A stretch of 64,000 nt of DNA. Source: Zopfochytrium polystomum. Its lineage: Eukaryota > Chytridiomycota > Chytridiomycetes > Chytridiales > Chytridiaceae. Positions 25,560-37,668 of this stretch are shown piece by piece. Location of the stretch: positions 186,001 to 250,000 of the forward strand of contig JAIVFJ010000093.1 of NCBI GenBank assembly GCA_025765615.1, read 5' to 3'. A program made the position numbers and the translations under genes. Below the pieces are notes generated by a model. That model saw only the letters and a program-made list of their open reading frames with translations. It did no database searches and had not been told where the DNA came from. How positions within the stretch are numbered: position 1 is the stretch's first letter; the number at the start of each line of letters is the position of its first letter.

Positions 25560-28500
25560 ATGAACAGAAGCAGAGAACAGACTCCACAGCCAGGATGGCT
25601 CTACCCGTCCGGTCAGCCTGGAAACGATGACGACCGCTCATCGTCACCGCACTCCAACCAAAGCGATTCTTCGGAAAATCCGTTCCACCCAAGGGCTTCC
25701 GCATCGATACCCACGAGCCCGCGTGGAGCAGTCGACTGGGATGAAGACGATCGATGGAGTTTCGATGGAAGCCGGAATGGCTTGAGCCCTTCACCCGGCA
25801 GAGACCGAATGCTTCCTGTGGTCCCCATCCCGAGGTCACACGATGGAGATTTCGTCGGGCGATCGCATGACCACCTCCATTTAGAATCTCTGAGATCACT
25901 CTCCCCGAAAGATGACGAAGGAGACTCTCTTCTAGATGACTACGTTGATAATGTTGAGTATCACAACTATCCACGGTTCCCTTCGCAAGGTGTGCGTTCT
26001 TCTATGACTTCCATACCGACCCAACGACGATCGTCGTCGGAGTCGTCCACATCGGTCTCAGATCTAGATGTTGACGAGGACGACGAGTTTTTGCAGCGAT
26101 ACGATGATTCTAATATATTCTCCGATATTGTTGACGACTACGATGATTATGGTTCTCATGATTCTGGACACATACCCAAAGGAGATTCAGCGAAAGGTGG
26201 GGGGAGAGATGGACCAAGACTCGATTCATTTTCAGAGACAGCGACAGCTATTGCGGCTCTAAGATTTTCGGAAAGTTCAAGTCAGTCTCGTGTGAGCCAT
26301 GCCAGCGAGATCACCACAGCTCCAGGCGAATCAGAGGAATTTGTCGAATTTAATCAGTCGCACAAACCCCCGGCGAGCCGTCACAACGCTGACACATCAC
26401 CAAAAGCAGCGCATTTGACGGGATCCGACTCGTCCTCATCTTCCCCGAACAGTCGAAAGGCTATCTCCCCCCTGACCTCGCCCATCCCCGCTCGTGGTTC
26501 GTCATATGCTATCACTGCACACGTCGCGAAAACTGCCCCTATTACTGGAAAGATGCCAGATAAAAAAGATATAACTGCAGCGCTAACTGCGGCGAAAGCA
26601 CTGGCCCGAGATCGAAGGACAAATGCGACGTTTGGTGGCCATGACAGCAGCCTCGCAGACGCGAAAATGGCCCAGATCCAGACGTCCTTCATTCAAGGGT
26701 CTTCCTTATCAAATCACAGCAGTCCAGACCGTGACCCCACTTCACCGCCCGTGTATCTCCGCCAAATGCGGGCGGTACCTGGTTCCGTTAGCAACGACAT
26801 AGACAGCCTCCTTACCATGAGTGCCTCCCATTCCAACCCACTCATTCCCTTGAGGCCCTCAGCCTCGTTAGGGTCGATCAAAAGTCAGGGCTCCATTTCT
26901 ACTGGAGGAACAACTGCATTTTCCTTGTCGGGCGATTCAGCCACTCACCTTGCCCAAGTAGACAGGCTGCTGGATCTGGGTGCCCAGTATTTGCAATCAC
27001 CGCAATCCAGCAACCATTTGGACCAGGCGTTTCAAGTGTGGCAGGAAGCGCAAGAGATGGCAGCCGTCCTAGGAGATCATACTCGTGAAGCTCGCGCATG
27101 GAATAATATGGCATGTGTCTGCCGTTTACGCGGGAATGACATCGCTGCTCTCGATTGCGTTGACAGCTGCATCGACTTAACCAGAAAAACCGTCGAGTTG
27201 GCTTTCGAAGCAAAGCGAGCACGCGGCGAGACACTTCCAGTCCCGCCCGACTTAGTTCCTTCTTTCGTTGATAGCTCTACCGAGCCTCGGGAGCGAGAGC
27301 GCCTTCGAAAGCTAAAGGATGTGAAGGTTATGCTTAGCGGTATTGGTTGGGCCCGTTTTGAAGACGAAATTTCACTTGAGCCGCAAATCATGTCCTTAAA
27401 TTCTGGCGCAATCGTCGGGGAAGTGGATCGCCGCGGCAGCGTGAAGATGGGTCGGACGGATACACTAACAAGATCGAAAACTGAGAAAGGGCGAAGAGAA
27501 TGGAAGTCGGGGAAAAAGTTAGGGTGGTTTCTCGGAGCAGAAGACGAGGCAGGAACGTCTTTGCGCGCACCGGTTAAAGGGTCGGGCAATTCAACCGCGA
27601 CCCCACGAGCTGCCTCGTCGGGCACCATCCAGTCGCCAGGCTCCAAGTCAAGCAAGAGAAAGCCTATTAGTGTAGAGTTGCCACCACCTGTTATCGTGCT
27701 CCTTATGGATTTGTCAACAACAATCGGGAACATCCACTTCACTTTTGGGCGCATTTCGGATTCCTTTACGTGGCATCAGATTTGCCTTGATATTGCCCAC
27801 GACACATTGCTGACTTGGCCACTACCTCCAAGTAAAAGTGGAGGCGAGGGCGATTTTGGAGCACAACCAGGAACTCGTTCATCTTTCCAACACCTACGCC
27901 TTTCGTACCTTCATCAGCGAACTCTGCATGCTCGTTGTCGTTCGTTTAGCCACCTCGGTCTCTGCTTGCAGCGATTGGGAGAGGCGCACAGAGCGGTCCG
28001 TTTCCAGCAACGAGCCCAAGCTGCCCTTCACAACGGCTCTTTTCTCACTTCTGCCATCCAAGCGGATTCGACCACAGTGTACCAGTCTATTGTTGCGCAA
28101 GTCACAGGAAATCTTGCCGTCGCCCAATTCGAGGTCGGTCGGATCGTAGAGGCATCCCGCGGACTTGCAGAAGCTGCAAGGCGCTTCGGAGAGAATCGAG
28201 ATAGGCTTGGGATGTTGCGAGCGCAGGCTAATGCAGCCGCGTGCTGGCTTGAAATCGGTCGGCTTTCCGAGACAGTTGCAATCGTTGTCGGAGAGCCTAA
28301 AGCTTCCACGAAGCCGGCGATTCTCGCTAAGCCAGTGGTCCACCCGGCCGTCGAGGCTCAGAATCCAAAGTTCCAACAGCTCGCAGAGCGCGCTGCCTCG
28401 GCCGTCCCAGGCCCGCTGAAGACAAAAAGCGGCATAGTCGTTCCTCAGCGACGAGGCTCCCTGCGCGACAGCGGAAATGCAAGTAGCAGTGTGGGCGCAC

Positions 28501-30509
28501 CAAGCTTGGAAGTGCTTCGCAGAGCCATGTCTGTCAGCACCTCTGCTGCGGGAGCAGGCCCTGGTGGGCCTAGCAACAGCGGTCTTTCTGGAAGCCGGTA
28601 TCGGAAAGGTCCACCCACTCTTAATGACCCGGGATTTACAGCCGCGAAACCGTCCGCAATAGCCATCCCGCCACGGTCTCACTCAGTTCCTTTCTCTCGT
28701 GACGGAGCTGCGGCACCTGCCGCGAGCAGTAACCCACGCTCCCCACAGAAAACGATTGGCACCGACGAGCTGGCAGAATTAGCCCACAAAGCAAGAAAGA
28801 CAGGACCGACCTGGTTCGCTGACATTGTCAACTCGCTGAAAATACTGTATGTAATGGCCAACGAGGCGGAGGTATGCCAGGATGCTGTTTGCGCCGGACT
28901 AATACGATTTAATATCGGTGAGAAAATCTTGTGTGGTAATTAAGGTTTGGCACAATTCTAAAGAAATGATGTCCCAGCCGCCGCACTTATCATGCTGAAA
29001 CTACCCGCGGAAGCTGCGCGGGTTCTCTGTGACTCCTCCTTCGACTGGAACGCGATCCTTTCCAACAAGCACGCACTGCATGAAGCCGGCAAGAGCTCTC
29101 CGGACTATACCCAATCATCGAGTGTGACGTATGCTATCGAGCGATCTGCGGCTCTGTTTAATTTCAGCCAGCTTGTCTTCTGTGTGTTGGTCGAACCCAT
29201 CGCTCCTGCTCGGCCCGAGATCGCATCGACGCCACAGCACTCCGATACATCTCCATTGAGTCGCATTGCCGAATTGATCTTGAAGCACACCGAGACTAAT
29301 TCGTCCAGATCTATTTTCGAGGTTCTCGAAGAGTCACCGAGCGGGGCAATCCCCACGACACCCATCACATCACTCGACGAGTTTTCAATTCCGTCATTCC
29401 CTCCCAGTCAATCCTTTGCTCAGCGACCTGATCCCAGTCAGCTCGTGAGAGCTTTGAAACGCTGTCTTGAATGGGCGGATGGTTCGCCTTCCGGCCCTTT
29501 GGCAAGTGCAAGGGCCATTTCAAGCTCGCCAGCCTCACGGTACACTTCAGACGGGCAAATTGGTGCTCGGCCGAGTGGATACGGTGGAGTTGGAGTTGCC
29601 ACAAATCGCAGGCCCTCGCAACCGAATCTTGCTCATGCAAGCGTTGTCCCTCCGACGCCGCCAACTGACTTTCGCAACCCCTTGGCGCTGCACAGGCTAC
29701 CACTGGGGTCGGCCGAGCAGACTCCACGGGGTCGCAGCTGTACGACGGGAGCATCCACTCGCATCTGCCTCGCGCTCGCGAGGGCGCTAGTCGCGATTTT
29801 TGGATCAGATACTAAGGTGGATCTGCAGCAGCGGCGGCGCATCGAGCTGGCGCGGGACGAAGGCAGTCGGTGGTGCAACGCGGAGGCGCTTTTGGCGGTG
29901 GAGGCGGTGGCGGCGGCGTCGGCGCGGTCCGCTTCCCGGACGGATGAGGGAGTGGTTGGAGGTGCTGGTGTGGCAGGTTTGAACGAACTGGAGGCGTCAC
30001 TGCAAGATACTCGTGACCCTATGCGAGGGGCATTGCAAGTGGGAGCTGCGGCGTCGGCGTCAGCAACATCGACAGCAACAACGAGCAATGCAGATGGCGT
30101 TAGCAACGGTGGTGGGTTCGATTCGGCACGACAACGGCGGCGGTCCAGCGGTTCCGGCGGAGCGAGGAGGTCACGCAAGTCGCTTGTGGTGAGCGGATCC
30201 GAGATGGAGGGGCTGCTGATATCGGTGCTGGCTGAGGCAGGTGAAGGGCATGGCGTGCTTGCGCTGCAGATGGGCGCTCTCTCGTGGGAGCTGGAGAGGC
30301 TGGCCTCTCGCGGCTGGCGGTCGGAAGACGATGTATTTTCAGACGCTGCAGCCGCGGCGGCCATCGAAGAAGGAGGCAGCGGCGGAGCAGACAAGCTGAA
30401 ATTGGTTAAGCTCGCGGCAAGGCGGATAAAAGAGGAAGTGCTGCGCACAGTCCGTCTGGAGGAAGTAGAGTTGGAGAGCGAGCTCCAGAAGATTCGAGCT
30501 TCGATGTAA
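25560..30509 (+). CDS. Large disordered protein with TPR-like helical repeats, function unknown
   Basis: Two exons, 25560-28917 and 28978-30509, join in phase (AAT ATC G | CC GCC) to give about 1,629 aa. Residues 1-450 are Ser/Asp-rich and look disordered, with an acidic stretch near 170-200. Around 460-550 lies a TPR-like helix pair (LDQAFQVWQEAQEMAAVLGD, then ARAWNNMACVCRLRGND). A second TPR-like block spans about 770-900 (HARCRSFSHLGLCLQRLGEA, NLAVAQFEVGRIVEASRGLA). The C-terminal third is Ser/Ala-rich, ending in a charged helix (LKLVKLAARRIKEEVLRT). I do not recognise the protein. TPR-like scaffolding is an inference from the helix pattern. No membrane segment or signal peptide is visible. 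Confidence 0.75.
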
Positions 30510-31357
30510 CTAGCTGACTGCTATTCCAGTTGGTGCTTTACTTTAGGTTGCGTTATGTTTGTGTCTTTTCTTCGTCTTAGGTTGTTCAACTTTCCCTCTC
30601 TTTTTCCCACACGCAGTTGTTTTTTGCTCTGTCCATCTCTTCCCCTCCCCTTCCCCCCCCCCTCTCTCTCTGTCTCTCTCTGTTTCTTTCTTCTTGGCCG
30701 AACCCTGCCGGGGGAGGGATTGCTACCTTTCAATTATGGAGTCCACGGCGCTTCAACGCGGAATAGAAGGCACACGTTGCACCCTCTTGATATTGTCTCT
30801 CATGAAGGAAAAGAATAGCGACGCTGGCCGTTTGAGTTGCGAGGAAGAGGCGGCACCCACGCGCGAGGAGCTGTCTGATGAATCCCTCAACATTAAAGTA
30901 GTGTCTTGCTTTTGGTGGGGCAGAAGAACAGCGTTGGCAGGGCTGCGAAAGCGAGCCATTGTGGATGCGACTCCTGCACAATTGACAGACAGTCATGGAG
31001 AAAAGGCCTTGTGTTGAGGGTTCTATCGTTGTTATTTGGATTTGAAATGCGATGTGCGAGAGCCAGTACTATTGTCTTTTTTGGAGTGTACCTGCTGGAA
31101 GGAGATTAAAAACTGAGTTAAAACCGGAACGATCAAACAGCAAAGAGAGTAAGCGACAGAGAGCTAGAGAGCGAGAGCGTGTGTGTGCATGTGCGTATGT
31201 GTGTGTGTCCAAATCAGGAAAAACTTAATTGGAACTTGCACACGACTCACTGGAGTTACTAATATGAGGGGCCTACTTTTATTTAGTGCCCTCTGTCCTG
31301 CAGAGAACTTGCACTGTAGTGGAAAATGGTGAGGGTAGTACTTATATGTACATCTCG
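30510..31357. other. Intergenic transition from gene-dense to repeat-rich DNA
   Basis: Begins with a T/C-rich 3' flank (30550-30690), then an ORF-bearing stretch without any recognisable domain, then a (GT)n-like tract near 31180-31208. No supported gene. Confidence 0.45.
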
Positions 31358-31397
31358 CGGCCTACGGCCGCCATCTCGGAGCTGCCTTCAAATTTAC

Positions 31398-33821
31398 CAT
31401 CACCGCAGCGGCCGCATGACGGCTTATGCCGCCAACATCACTGGCTCTGACAGTTATTGGCACAGCAGGCGCCAGGAGCTGGAGGCCACCTTCTAGCAAA
31501 AGGGCTGTCCAACTGCCTTTTTCACCTTCAGCTATGCCGACAACCACTTGCCTGACATGCACAGACTGCTCCCAGGTGGCTTCTCAAACCGCCCTGCCAG
31601 GTGTGCTCTTCGTGCCTCGCAGTGCCAGCACCTTGTTGACTGGTACTTTACTCCAAGGCTTGAGCGCTTCCTCCAAGCCCTTTTCTCAGAAACCTTGCCA
31701 ACGACTGGATGTGGTACCACTACGAGTGGCAGGCAAGGACCACTGTCCACGCCCACGGAGCCATCAAGCTTTCAAACGACCCAGGCCAGGTTGCCCTCCG
31801 TCAGGAAGTGTGGACTGGGAGGCATTCCCAGGAGCTGCTTCAGCAGGCTGACCAGCGTGGCTTTGACCACGACTGGCCCTTGCGCCTCGTTGAGGGGGGA
31901 GGCAAGCAGAGGAGAGGGTGTGCTCCTACGTTGACACCCTCATCTCGGCAACCAACCCCCACCGGCCTGTGCCCCAGCCAGGGGAAGGCCAGGTGCCTGA
32001 CCCTCATCCTTGCTCTCTCAGGTACCCAGCCAGGGAAGACTGCGTTCAGGCAGACTATGAAGAGCTGTGCAACTTCGTCCAACGCCACGTGTGCAGGCTG
32101 GACAGCTACTGCCACACTCCAAGGCATTGAGGCTGTCGCCATGGCTTCCCCCACCCAACCTGCGACCAGACTCACATTGACTTTGAGGTCTTCGTGTTGT
32201 CACTGCAAAGATAAGGCTGCGGCGAAACAACCCCTACCTTGAACCCACATGCTCCAATCCAGCTGTCTCATTTGCGATGCAATGTCGACCTGTCTGTCAT
32301 CATTGACCACCGTGCTGTGTTAGAGCTTCTGGTCAAGTATGCCTCCAAGGCAGAGACCAGGAGCAGGACGCTCATGCACCTCTATGACTGGGTTGTCAGC
32401 TAGGCCCATGCGGACCGGACTTCCACCACAATGCTTTGCTCAGTATTTTTGCGCACAGTTGAGAGGCGGTATGTTGGGATGGGCGAGACTTACTGCCTTC
32501 TGTCAGGAGGAAAGCATGTGAGCAGTACCCTAACCTACGTCAGGATGAGCCTGAACTTTGAGTCCCAGCGATTTGTGCTGCAGTGTGGCAGGGGTCAGGG
32601 CCAGGGTCAGGACCAGGGCGACCAGGATCAGGAGTTCCCAGGCGTTCAAGAAGGCCCCAACTGGCTCCTTGATGCCTACATGACGTGGGAGCAGGACAGC
32701 CCTGTGGCTCACATGACCCTCATGGACTTTTGTGCAAGGTTTACAGTGTCTGCATGGAATGGGCGGACTGAGAGAAGGCACCCTGAAAAGGTTGTGCTTG
32801 TTTTCACTCCAACTCTACGCCCAGGGGGTGCTGCTTCAAGGGCCCAGAGGCTGTACTGCAGGATGCAGCTGGCAAAGTACCAGCCTTGGAGGGCTGAGTC
32901 AGTGGACAACCTGGCTGTTGCTGGCCTGGACCGTCTCAGGGACTTGGACAGGGCCGAGGGGAACTGGGCCACTTTCATGCAAGGAGTAGGCCGCCAGAGT
33001 TTCCAGGAGCTGGCTGTCATGGACCGATCAGTCGCAGTTGATCTCATCTCTACCAGGCAGGAGCAGCTTGCAGCCAGGGCCCACAGCGAGGACGTCCCTG
33101 CATTTGGTGATGCAGACCTGGACCAAGAGGATTGGATGGTTGCTGCTGGCCTCGCTCCCAGGGCTGTCAATGCGGCAGCGGACCCTGGCCTGATGGATGT
33201 TCCTGTCGAGCACTGACGTCGCTTTACCCAAGAGCAGCTTGAGACTGGCCTGACCTTTGTTGAGGACTGCAAGAGGCTGCAAGTCAATGCCCCGCTCTTG
33301 CCAGGCCCAGCAGCAGATGTAGCACCGCCAGCTGTGACAGCCAACAGCCTCAACAATGTACAGAGGCAGGTGTACGCCTGCATTGTTGAAATCGTCCGGC
33401 ACAGCAGGCAGGTGCTGTTCATCCTGAATGGCACGGCTGGGACTGGCAAGTCTCGGGTCATTGGCGCCATCTCTGGCACACTGGAGCCAGAGGAGGTGCT
33501 GTGTGCAGCCTTCACCCAACGCTGCCTTTGCAATTGGTGGCACCACCTTGCACTCGCTTCTCAGCATCGGGTCCAGGTGGTCGCTGCTCAGAGGCAGGAG
33601 CCTCCAGGACCTGCAGGAGGCCTTCAGGCCTGCAAACCTCCTCATCTTTGACGAGTACTCAATGGTGAGCGCAGAGGTGCTTGGCAAGATTGACTCCAGG
33701 CTCAAGCAGGCCTTTCTCTCTGACATGCCTTTTGGTGGCCTGTCAGTGCTGCTTGTGGGTGACCTGGCCCAGATCCCCCCCGTTGCTAAGACTCCCCTCT
33801 TCAACTCTGCTGCTGCAGCCA
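31398..33821 (+). pseudogene. Helitron Rep/helicase pseudogene, 5' part
   Basis: Remnant of a rolling-circle Helitron transposase. Reading across frame changes gives, in order, a Helitron-like N domain (FFTFSYADNHLPDMHRLLPG near 31520), an HUH-type Rep motif (TVHAHGAIKLSNDPG near 31750), a weakly conserved tyrosine region (LLVKYASKAETRSRT near 32340), and a Pif1-type helicase. The helicase shows Walker A GTAGTGKS near 33440 and Walker B LLIFDEYSMV near 33645, then LLVGDLAQIPPV near 33755. Several frameshifts and stops break it (for example a stop near 31495 and another at 33214), so it cannot make one protein. It is cut at 33821 by an inserted 1.5-kb element and resumes at 35343. The usual two-Tyr motif seems to retain a single Tyr. 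Confidence 0.82.
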
Positions 33822-35342
33822 TGTGAGACTACACTGAGGTCTCAGTGATAAAGTCTAGGATTTTATTCGCAAAAACAAGCGTACCTGTCATAAAACCGCA
33901 AGGATCGGGACCCCTATTATTGCTCCCGGTTCTTTAGTTTCCAAGGCGTTATCAAAGTGTATTTGCGGCTAACCCGTCTTTATTATTGGGTCTGCTTTTA
34001 CTACTTTCGTCTTAACAGTTTCCGTTGCACCAGGGTTTTCTCAACATATTTTCTTTTTCGGTGACTAACGGAGACTGCCCGACTGCCTAGGGATGGGGTG
34101 CCTGACAGGCCGTACCCCAAGCCCGCCTAATTTATTATTTATTTTTGGCACTTGTACATACATGCATAGGGTTGGGGGGGGACTTAGAGCATTTGTGGTG
34201 GATGCTCCAAGTCAGGGGGGTTGACTTGTCAATTTTCTCTCTCTCTGTTTTTTGGGCCATTTCTCTTTTTCCTTTTTTTCTTCAATCTGATTTCTGTCCA
34301 TTGGCACCAATACAGAGTCCCTTCAAATCCATCTGGCTCGCAAGGTGAGGGTAGTGAGAGATGGTACACACCCAGGTGTGTACATGGTCCCTTCGTGGGG
34401 CTCCTCTTAAGGGGCTGTGGGTGGGGAATGCAGCTGGCCCCACCAGCGACTGTGTGACATTGCCGGCTCTGTGTTGGAGTGAGGATCCCTGGCGCTTGCC
34501 CGCCGCGATGACGGTGGTGGTGGTGGTGACGACGACGGCATCGTTGTCCCCGACCTTCCCGTCCCCGCGAGGGTGTTGGTGGCTGCGCCCGGTGCAGCCC
34601 CCGACACCTGAGAGTTCGATCTACAAGCGCCTGCCTCGGTCCTATTGCTGTGAGGGTGAGATGTGTGAGTACGAGTGCGATGCGATAAAGCCCGTTGGTC
34701 GAGTGATCGTGCCGACGCAGCCCGGCGGGGTGCGTGTACGATCGCAGGTGTTTCCGCGTGCGAGTTCCCTGCTGGCGACCTTCCGACCCCTACATAGTCG
34801 ACTCCCTTCTCTCTCTCCCCCCCGTCGCTGGCGACGACGAGGGCTCCCGCAGCACCGTCCGCGACGAGGGGCGCTAGGTCGCGCCCTGTCCGTCCCGTCG
34901 CTATTAACCGCTCCTGTTGTATTTGAGATTAGGTTCCTGAGATAAAAACCCCCGTTTCCCCCTTCTCTCTTTATCCTGTCCGTCCCGTCGCTATTAACCG
35001 CTCCTGTTGTATTTGAGATTAGGTTCCTGAGATAAAAACCCCCGTTTCCCCCTTCTCTCTTTATTCTGCGGTTGTGTTGCGCCCTCGGGAGTGCCCTTCC
35101 GTTTCCCCTCGCATCGGTGCTCCAGCACCGATCCTTCAGAGGATTGTCCCTCTGAATGTTCATTCTTTGTGTTTGAGACCCCTGTTAGACAGATCAGTAG
35201 GGATACTTCGTGGACTAGGCAAGTAGTAGGGTTGAAACACCCCCTAGACAACAGCCCAATAAAGTTAGTTTTAGCCTATTATTTGCTTTCCCTCACTCTA
35301 GGGCCCAGATCCCAGGGTCAAAGGAGTGAGTATAGTCTCACA
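33822..35342 (+). mobile_element. 1.5-kb repeat element, copy A (TG...CA ends), inserted in Helitron
   Basis: A 1,521-bp segment with inverted ends: it starts TGTGAGACTACACT and ends with the complement of TGTGAGACTATACT. It is flanked by GCCA on both sides, consistent with a 4-bp target duplication. Two further copies are in this window (35697 and 62820). No long ORF is coding-like. Such ends fit either a solo LTR of a Gypsy-like retrotransposon or a non-autonomous DNA transposon with TGTNR termini (Ginger-like, also 4-bp duplications). A 90-bp internal tandem duplication is special to this copy. Confidence 0.75.
34886..35065. repeat. 90-bp tandem duplication inside element copy A
   Basis: The unit starting CTGTCCGTCCCGTCGC is present twice in a row (34886-34975 and 34976-35065) and almost identical. 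The copy at the right edge of the window has one unit, so the duplication arose after the copies separated. Confidence 0.9.
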
Positions 35343-35696
35343 GCCAGCGCCATGGGCGGCAGGACACCTTGCCTTTCAGCACTTTTGCCTGACCGCAAGG
35401 CTTGTCCAGGTGCACTGGCAGCAGGTTGCTGCCAACGACCACAACCAGGCTGCCTTTGTGCAGATCCTGGCAGGCCTCAGAGACGGCAACATGACCATGG
35501 ACCAGTGGAGGTTTCTGATGAACACCTGCAGCAATGAGCGTGCCCAGGCAAGCCAGGAGCTCCATAACCGCTTTGCCCTTGCCCCCCATCTCTTCTTTGC
35601 AAACAAGGATGTCCAAGCACATAACTATGCCAGATTCAGGGCCTGTGGTTCTCCTGTTGCTCGCGTTTCTGCCTGCACGTGCCTCAGAGCGCCGCC
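35343..35696 (+). pseudogene. Helitron helicase pseudogene, downstream fragment
   Basis: Continues the Pif1-type helicase after copy A. The readable peptide includes LVQVHWQQVAANDHNQAAFV, GLRDGNMTMDQWRFLM and LAPHLFFANKDVQAHN, matching the region after the Pif1 GDLxQxPPV motif in Helitrons. The frame differs by one base from the part before the insertion, so the gene was probably already decaying. A second copy of the 1.5-kb element begins at 35697. Confidence 0.75.
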
Positions 35697-36464
35697 TGTG
35701 AGACTATACTCACTCCTTTGACCCTGGGATCTGGGCCCTAGAGTGAGGGAAGCAAATAACATGCACCCCGCTGGGCTGCGTCGACAATCACTTGACCAAC
35801 AGGCTTTATCGCATCACACTTGTACTCACACATCTCACTCTCACAGCAATAGGACCGAGGCAGGCACTTGTAGATCAAACTCTCCGGTGTCAGGGGCTGC
35901 ACTGAGCGTGGCCACCAACACCCTCGCAGGGACAGGAAGGTTGGGGACGACGACGCTGTCGTCGACGTCGCAGCGGGCGAGTGCCTGTGATCCTCACTCC
36001 AACGGAGAGCCAGCAGTGTCACACAGTCTGTGGTGGGGCCAGCTGCATTCCCACCTGCGGCCCCTTAAGAGGAGCCCCCGAAGGGACCATGTACTCACCT
36101 GGGTGCGTACCACCTCTCACTACCCTCACCGTCGCGAGCCAGATGGATTTGAAGGGACTCCGTATTTGTGCCAAAGGACAGAAATCAGATTGAAGAAAAA
36201 AGGAAAAAGAGAAATGGCCCAAAAACAGAGAGAGAGAAAATTGACAAGTCAACCCCTGACTTGGATCATCCACCACAAACGCTCTAAGTCCCCCAACCCT
36301 ATGCGTGTAGTCGAAAATAAATAATAAATTAGGTGGGCTTGGGGTACAGCCTGTCAGGGCCCCATCCCTAGGCAGTCAGGCAGTCTCCGTTAGTCACCAA
36401 AAAAGAAAATATGTTGAGAAAACCCTGGTGCAACGGAAATGGTGAAGACGAAAGAAGTAAAAGC
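35697..36464 (-). mobile_element. 1.5-kb repeat element, copy B (reverse, truncated and internally deleted)
   Basis: Begins TGTGAGACTATACTCACTCC, the reversed right end of copy A. It then lacks about 540 bases relative to A (break near 35760) and stops matching near 36464 at GTAAAAGC, about 185 bases short of the expected terminus. Together with copy A it makes a large inverted repeat around 354 bases of Helitron. Confidence 0.75.
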
Positions 36465-36760
36465 CATTGTGCGCCATGTTTCTGGCTTGATGCTCAAGGC
36501 CTTTTCTTACAACAGAGTGGAACAGCTTGCAAGCTCTGAAGGGGTGAGAAGAAGAATTGCCCTTGATCATAGGCTGGATCAGTTGTCCATTCTTTTGTGA
36601 CTCTTCCTTCCTGCTTGGTATTTTTTTTTAATCCCACACTGTGCTGGATTATAAATATACAACCGGGCGAGTCGCAAGGCTCTGCCTTCAGATATCTTTT
36701 AATTGTTTGTTTACTGTCTCTCTTTGTGTGTCTTTCTTTCTTTCTGTGGCTGTGGTGATG

Positions 36761-37668
36761 TCCAAGTCTTTTTGAGGTGGTTTCGACGTTGAAGCAACGT
36801 GAAATGAATGTTAAATTAACGTGCAAATGAACTTGAGTTTTTTTCCAATACCATCCGTGTTGGCAAAGTCACAAAACCAACTCTCTCTTGCCGCCTTGCG
36901 CCAGTTATTGCAACACCTCACCATCCTCAACTGTCATGAGAGGTGTGCGAATTAGCAACTAGATAAGGAAAGGGTTCATGCCCTCTCACAAGGACCGCAT
37001 CACATTGGCATTCTCCTTGTTGCAAGAAGTATCATCATCGCTCTCTCCCTCATCTTGAAGTGGACGCTTGTTTGCTTTTGGTGGCAGCGCCAGTTGAACT
37101 GTTGTGCGAACTGCTTGGTTGGGGTGGAAGAGGCAAGAGGAACAGACGTGATTGCAACAGTTTTGAATCAAAGAAGCCACCGTAGAAAGCTTGAAACTGG
37201 GTCATGCCTGATTCTGTGTGCAGCAGTCGCTGTCCATCTTGCAATAAGTCACTTGCTTTCTGATATGTCAGCTCCCTAATCGTCTCAGCTGTCACTTCTT
37301 CATTGTCGAAGACTGCTGCGATCTCCCGTTTCAAATCCTCAAGAGTGGCAGTCCTCATGTCTGCGATGAGAACCTTGTGAGTTTCCTTCTCTCCAAACAA
37401 TGCCACATAAGTGGCAGGAATGATTGTGGGCGCATTCTTGGAGACGCCCATGTTGGACAGGAAGAGAGTGGGGAAGATGGCAGCGTCGAGATGGTCCAGG
37501 TGACAGTGAGGTGATGATGGTGTGGAGGTTGATTGATTCACGAGAGAGTTGGTTTTGCGGCTTTGCTGACACGGATGGAGTTGAAAAAAAACGCAAGTTC
37601 ATTTGCACGTTAATTAAACATTCGGTTCACGTTGATTCAACGTCGAAACCACCTCAAAAAGGCTTGGA
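36761..37668. mobile_element. 908-bp element with ~84-bp terminal inverted repeats
   Basis: Left end TCCAAGTCTTTTTGAGGTGG and right end are reverse complements over about 84 bases with only scattered differences, both reading through GTTTCGACGTTGAA and ACGTGCAAATGAACTTG. Each terminus carries internal short palindromic pieces (CAACGT/ACGTTG). I did not find a clear target duplication. The element carries one ORF on the minus strand and no transposase, so it should be non-autonomous. Family unassigned. Confidence 0.8.
37050..37541 (-). CDS. Uncharacterised ORF inside the 908-bp inverted-repeat element
   Basis: A 163-aa ORF fills over half of the element. A folded-looking core (ATYVALFGEKETHKVLIADM, LEDLKREIAAVFDNEEVTAE) is followed by a Ser/Pro-rich tail ending KSKQASTSR. 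The core has alternating strand and helix character, loosely like a ubiquitin-like fold, but this is only an impression. No transposase triad is visible. It could be a captured host exon, an accessory protein, or a chance frame. Confidence 0.35.
   Translation of the reverse strand: MNQSTSTPSSPHCHLDHLDAAIFPTLFLSNMGVSKNAPTIIPATYVALFGEKETHKVLIADMRTATLEDLKREIAAVFDNEEVTAETIRELTYQKASDLLQDGQRLLHTESGMTQFQAFYGGFFDSKLLQSRLFLLPLPPQPSSSHNSSTGAATKSKQASTSR

Noticed and set aside
36439..36600. Peptide MVKTKEVKAIVRHVSGLM... spanning the truncated end of element copy B
   Set aside because: Its first part is non-coding element sequence and no family is recognisable; probably chance.
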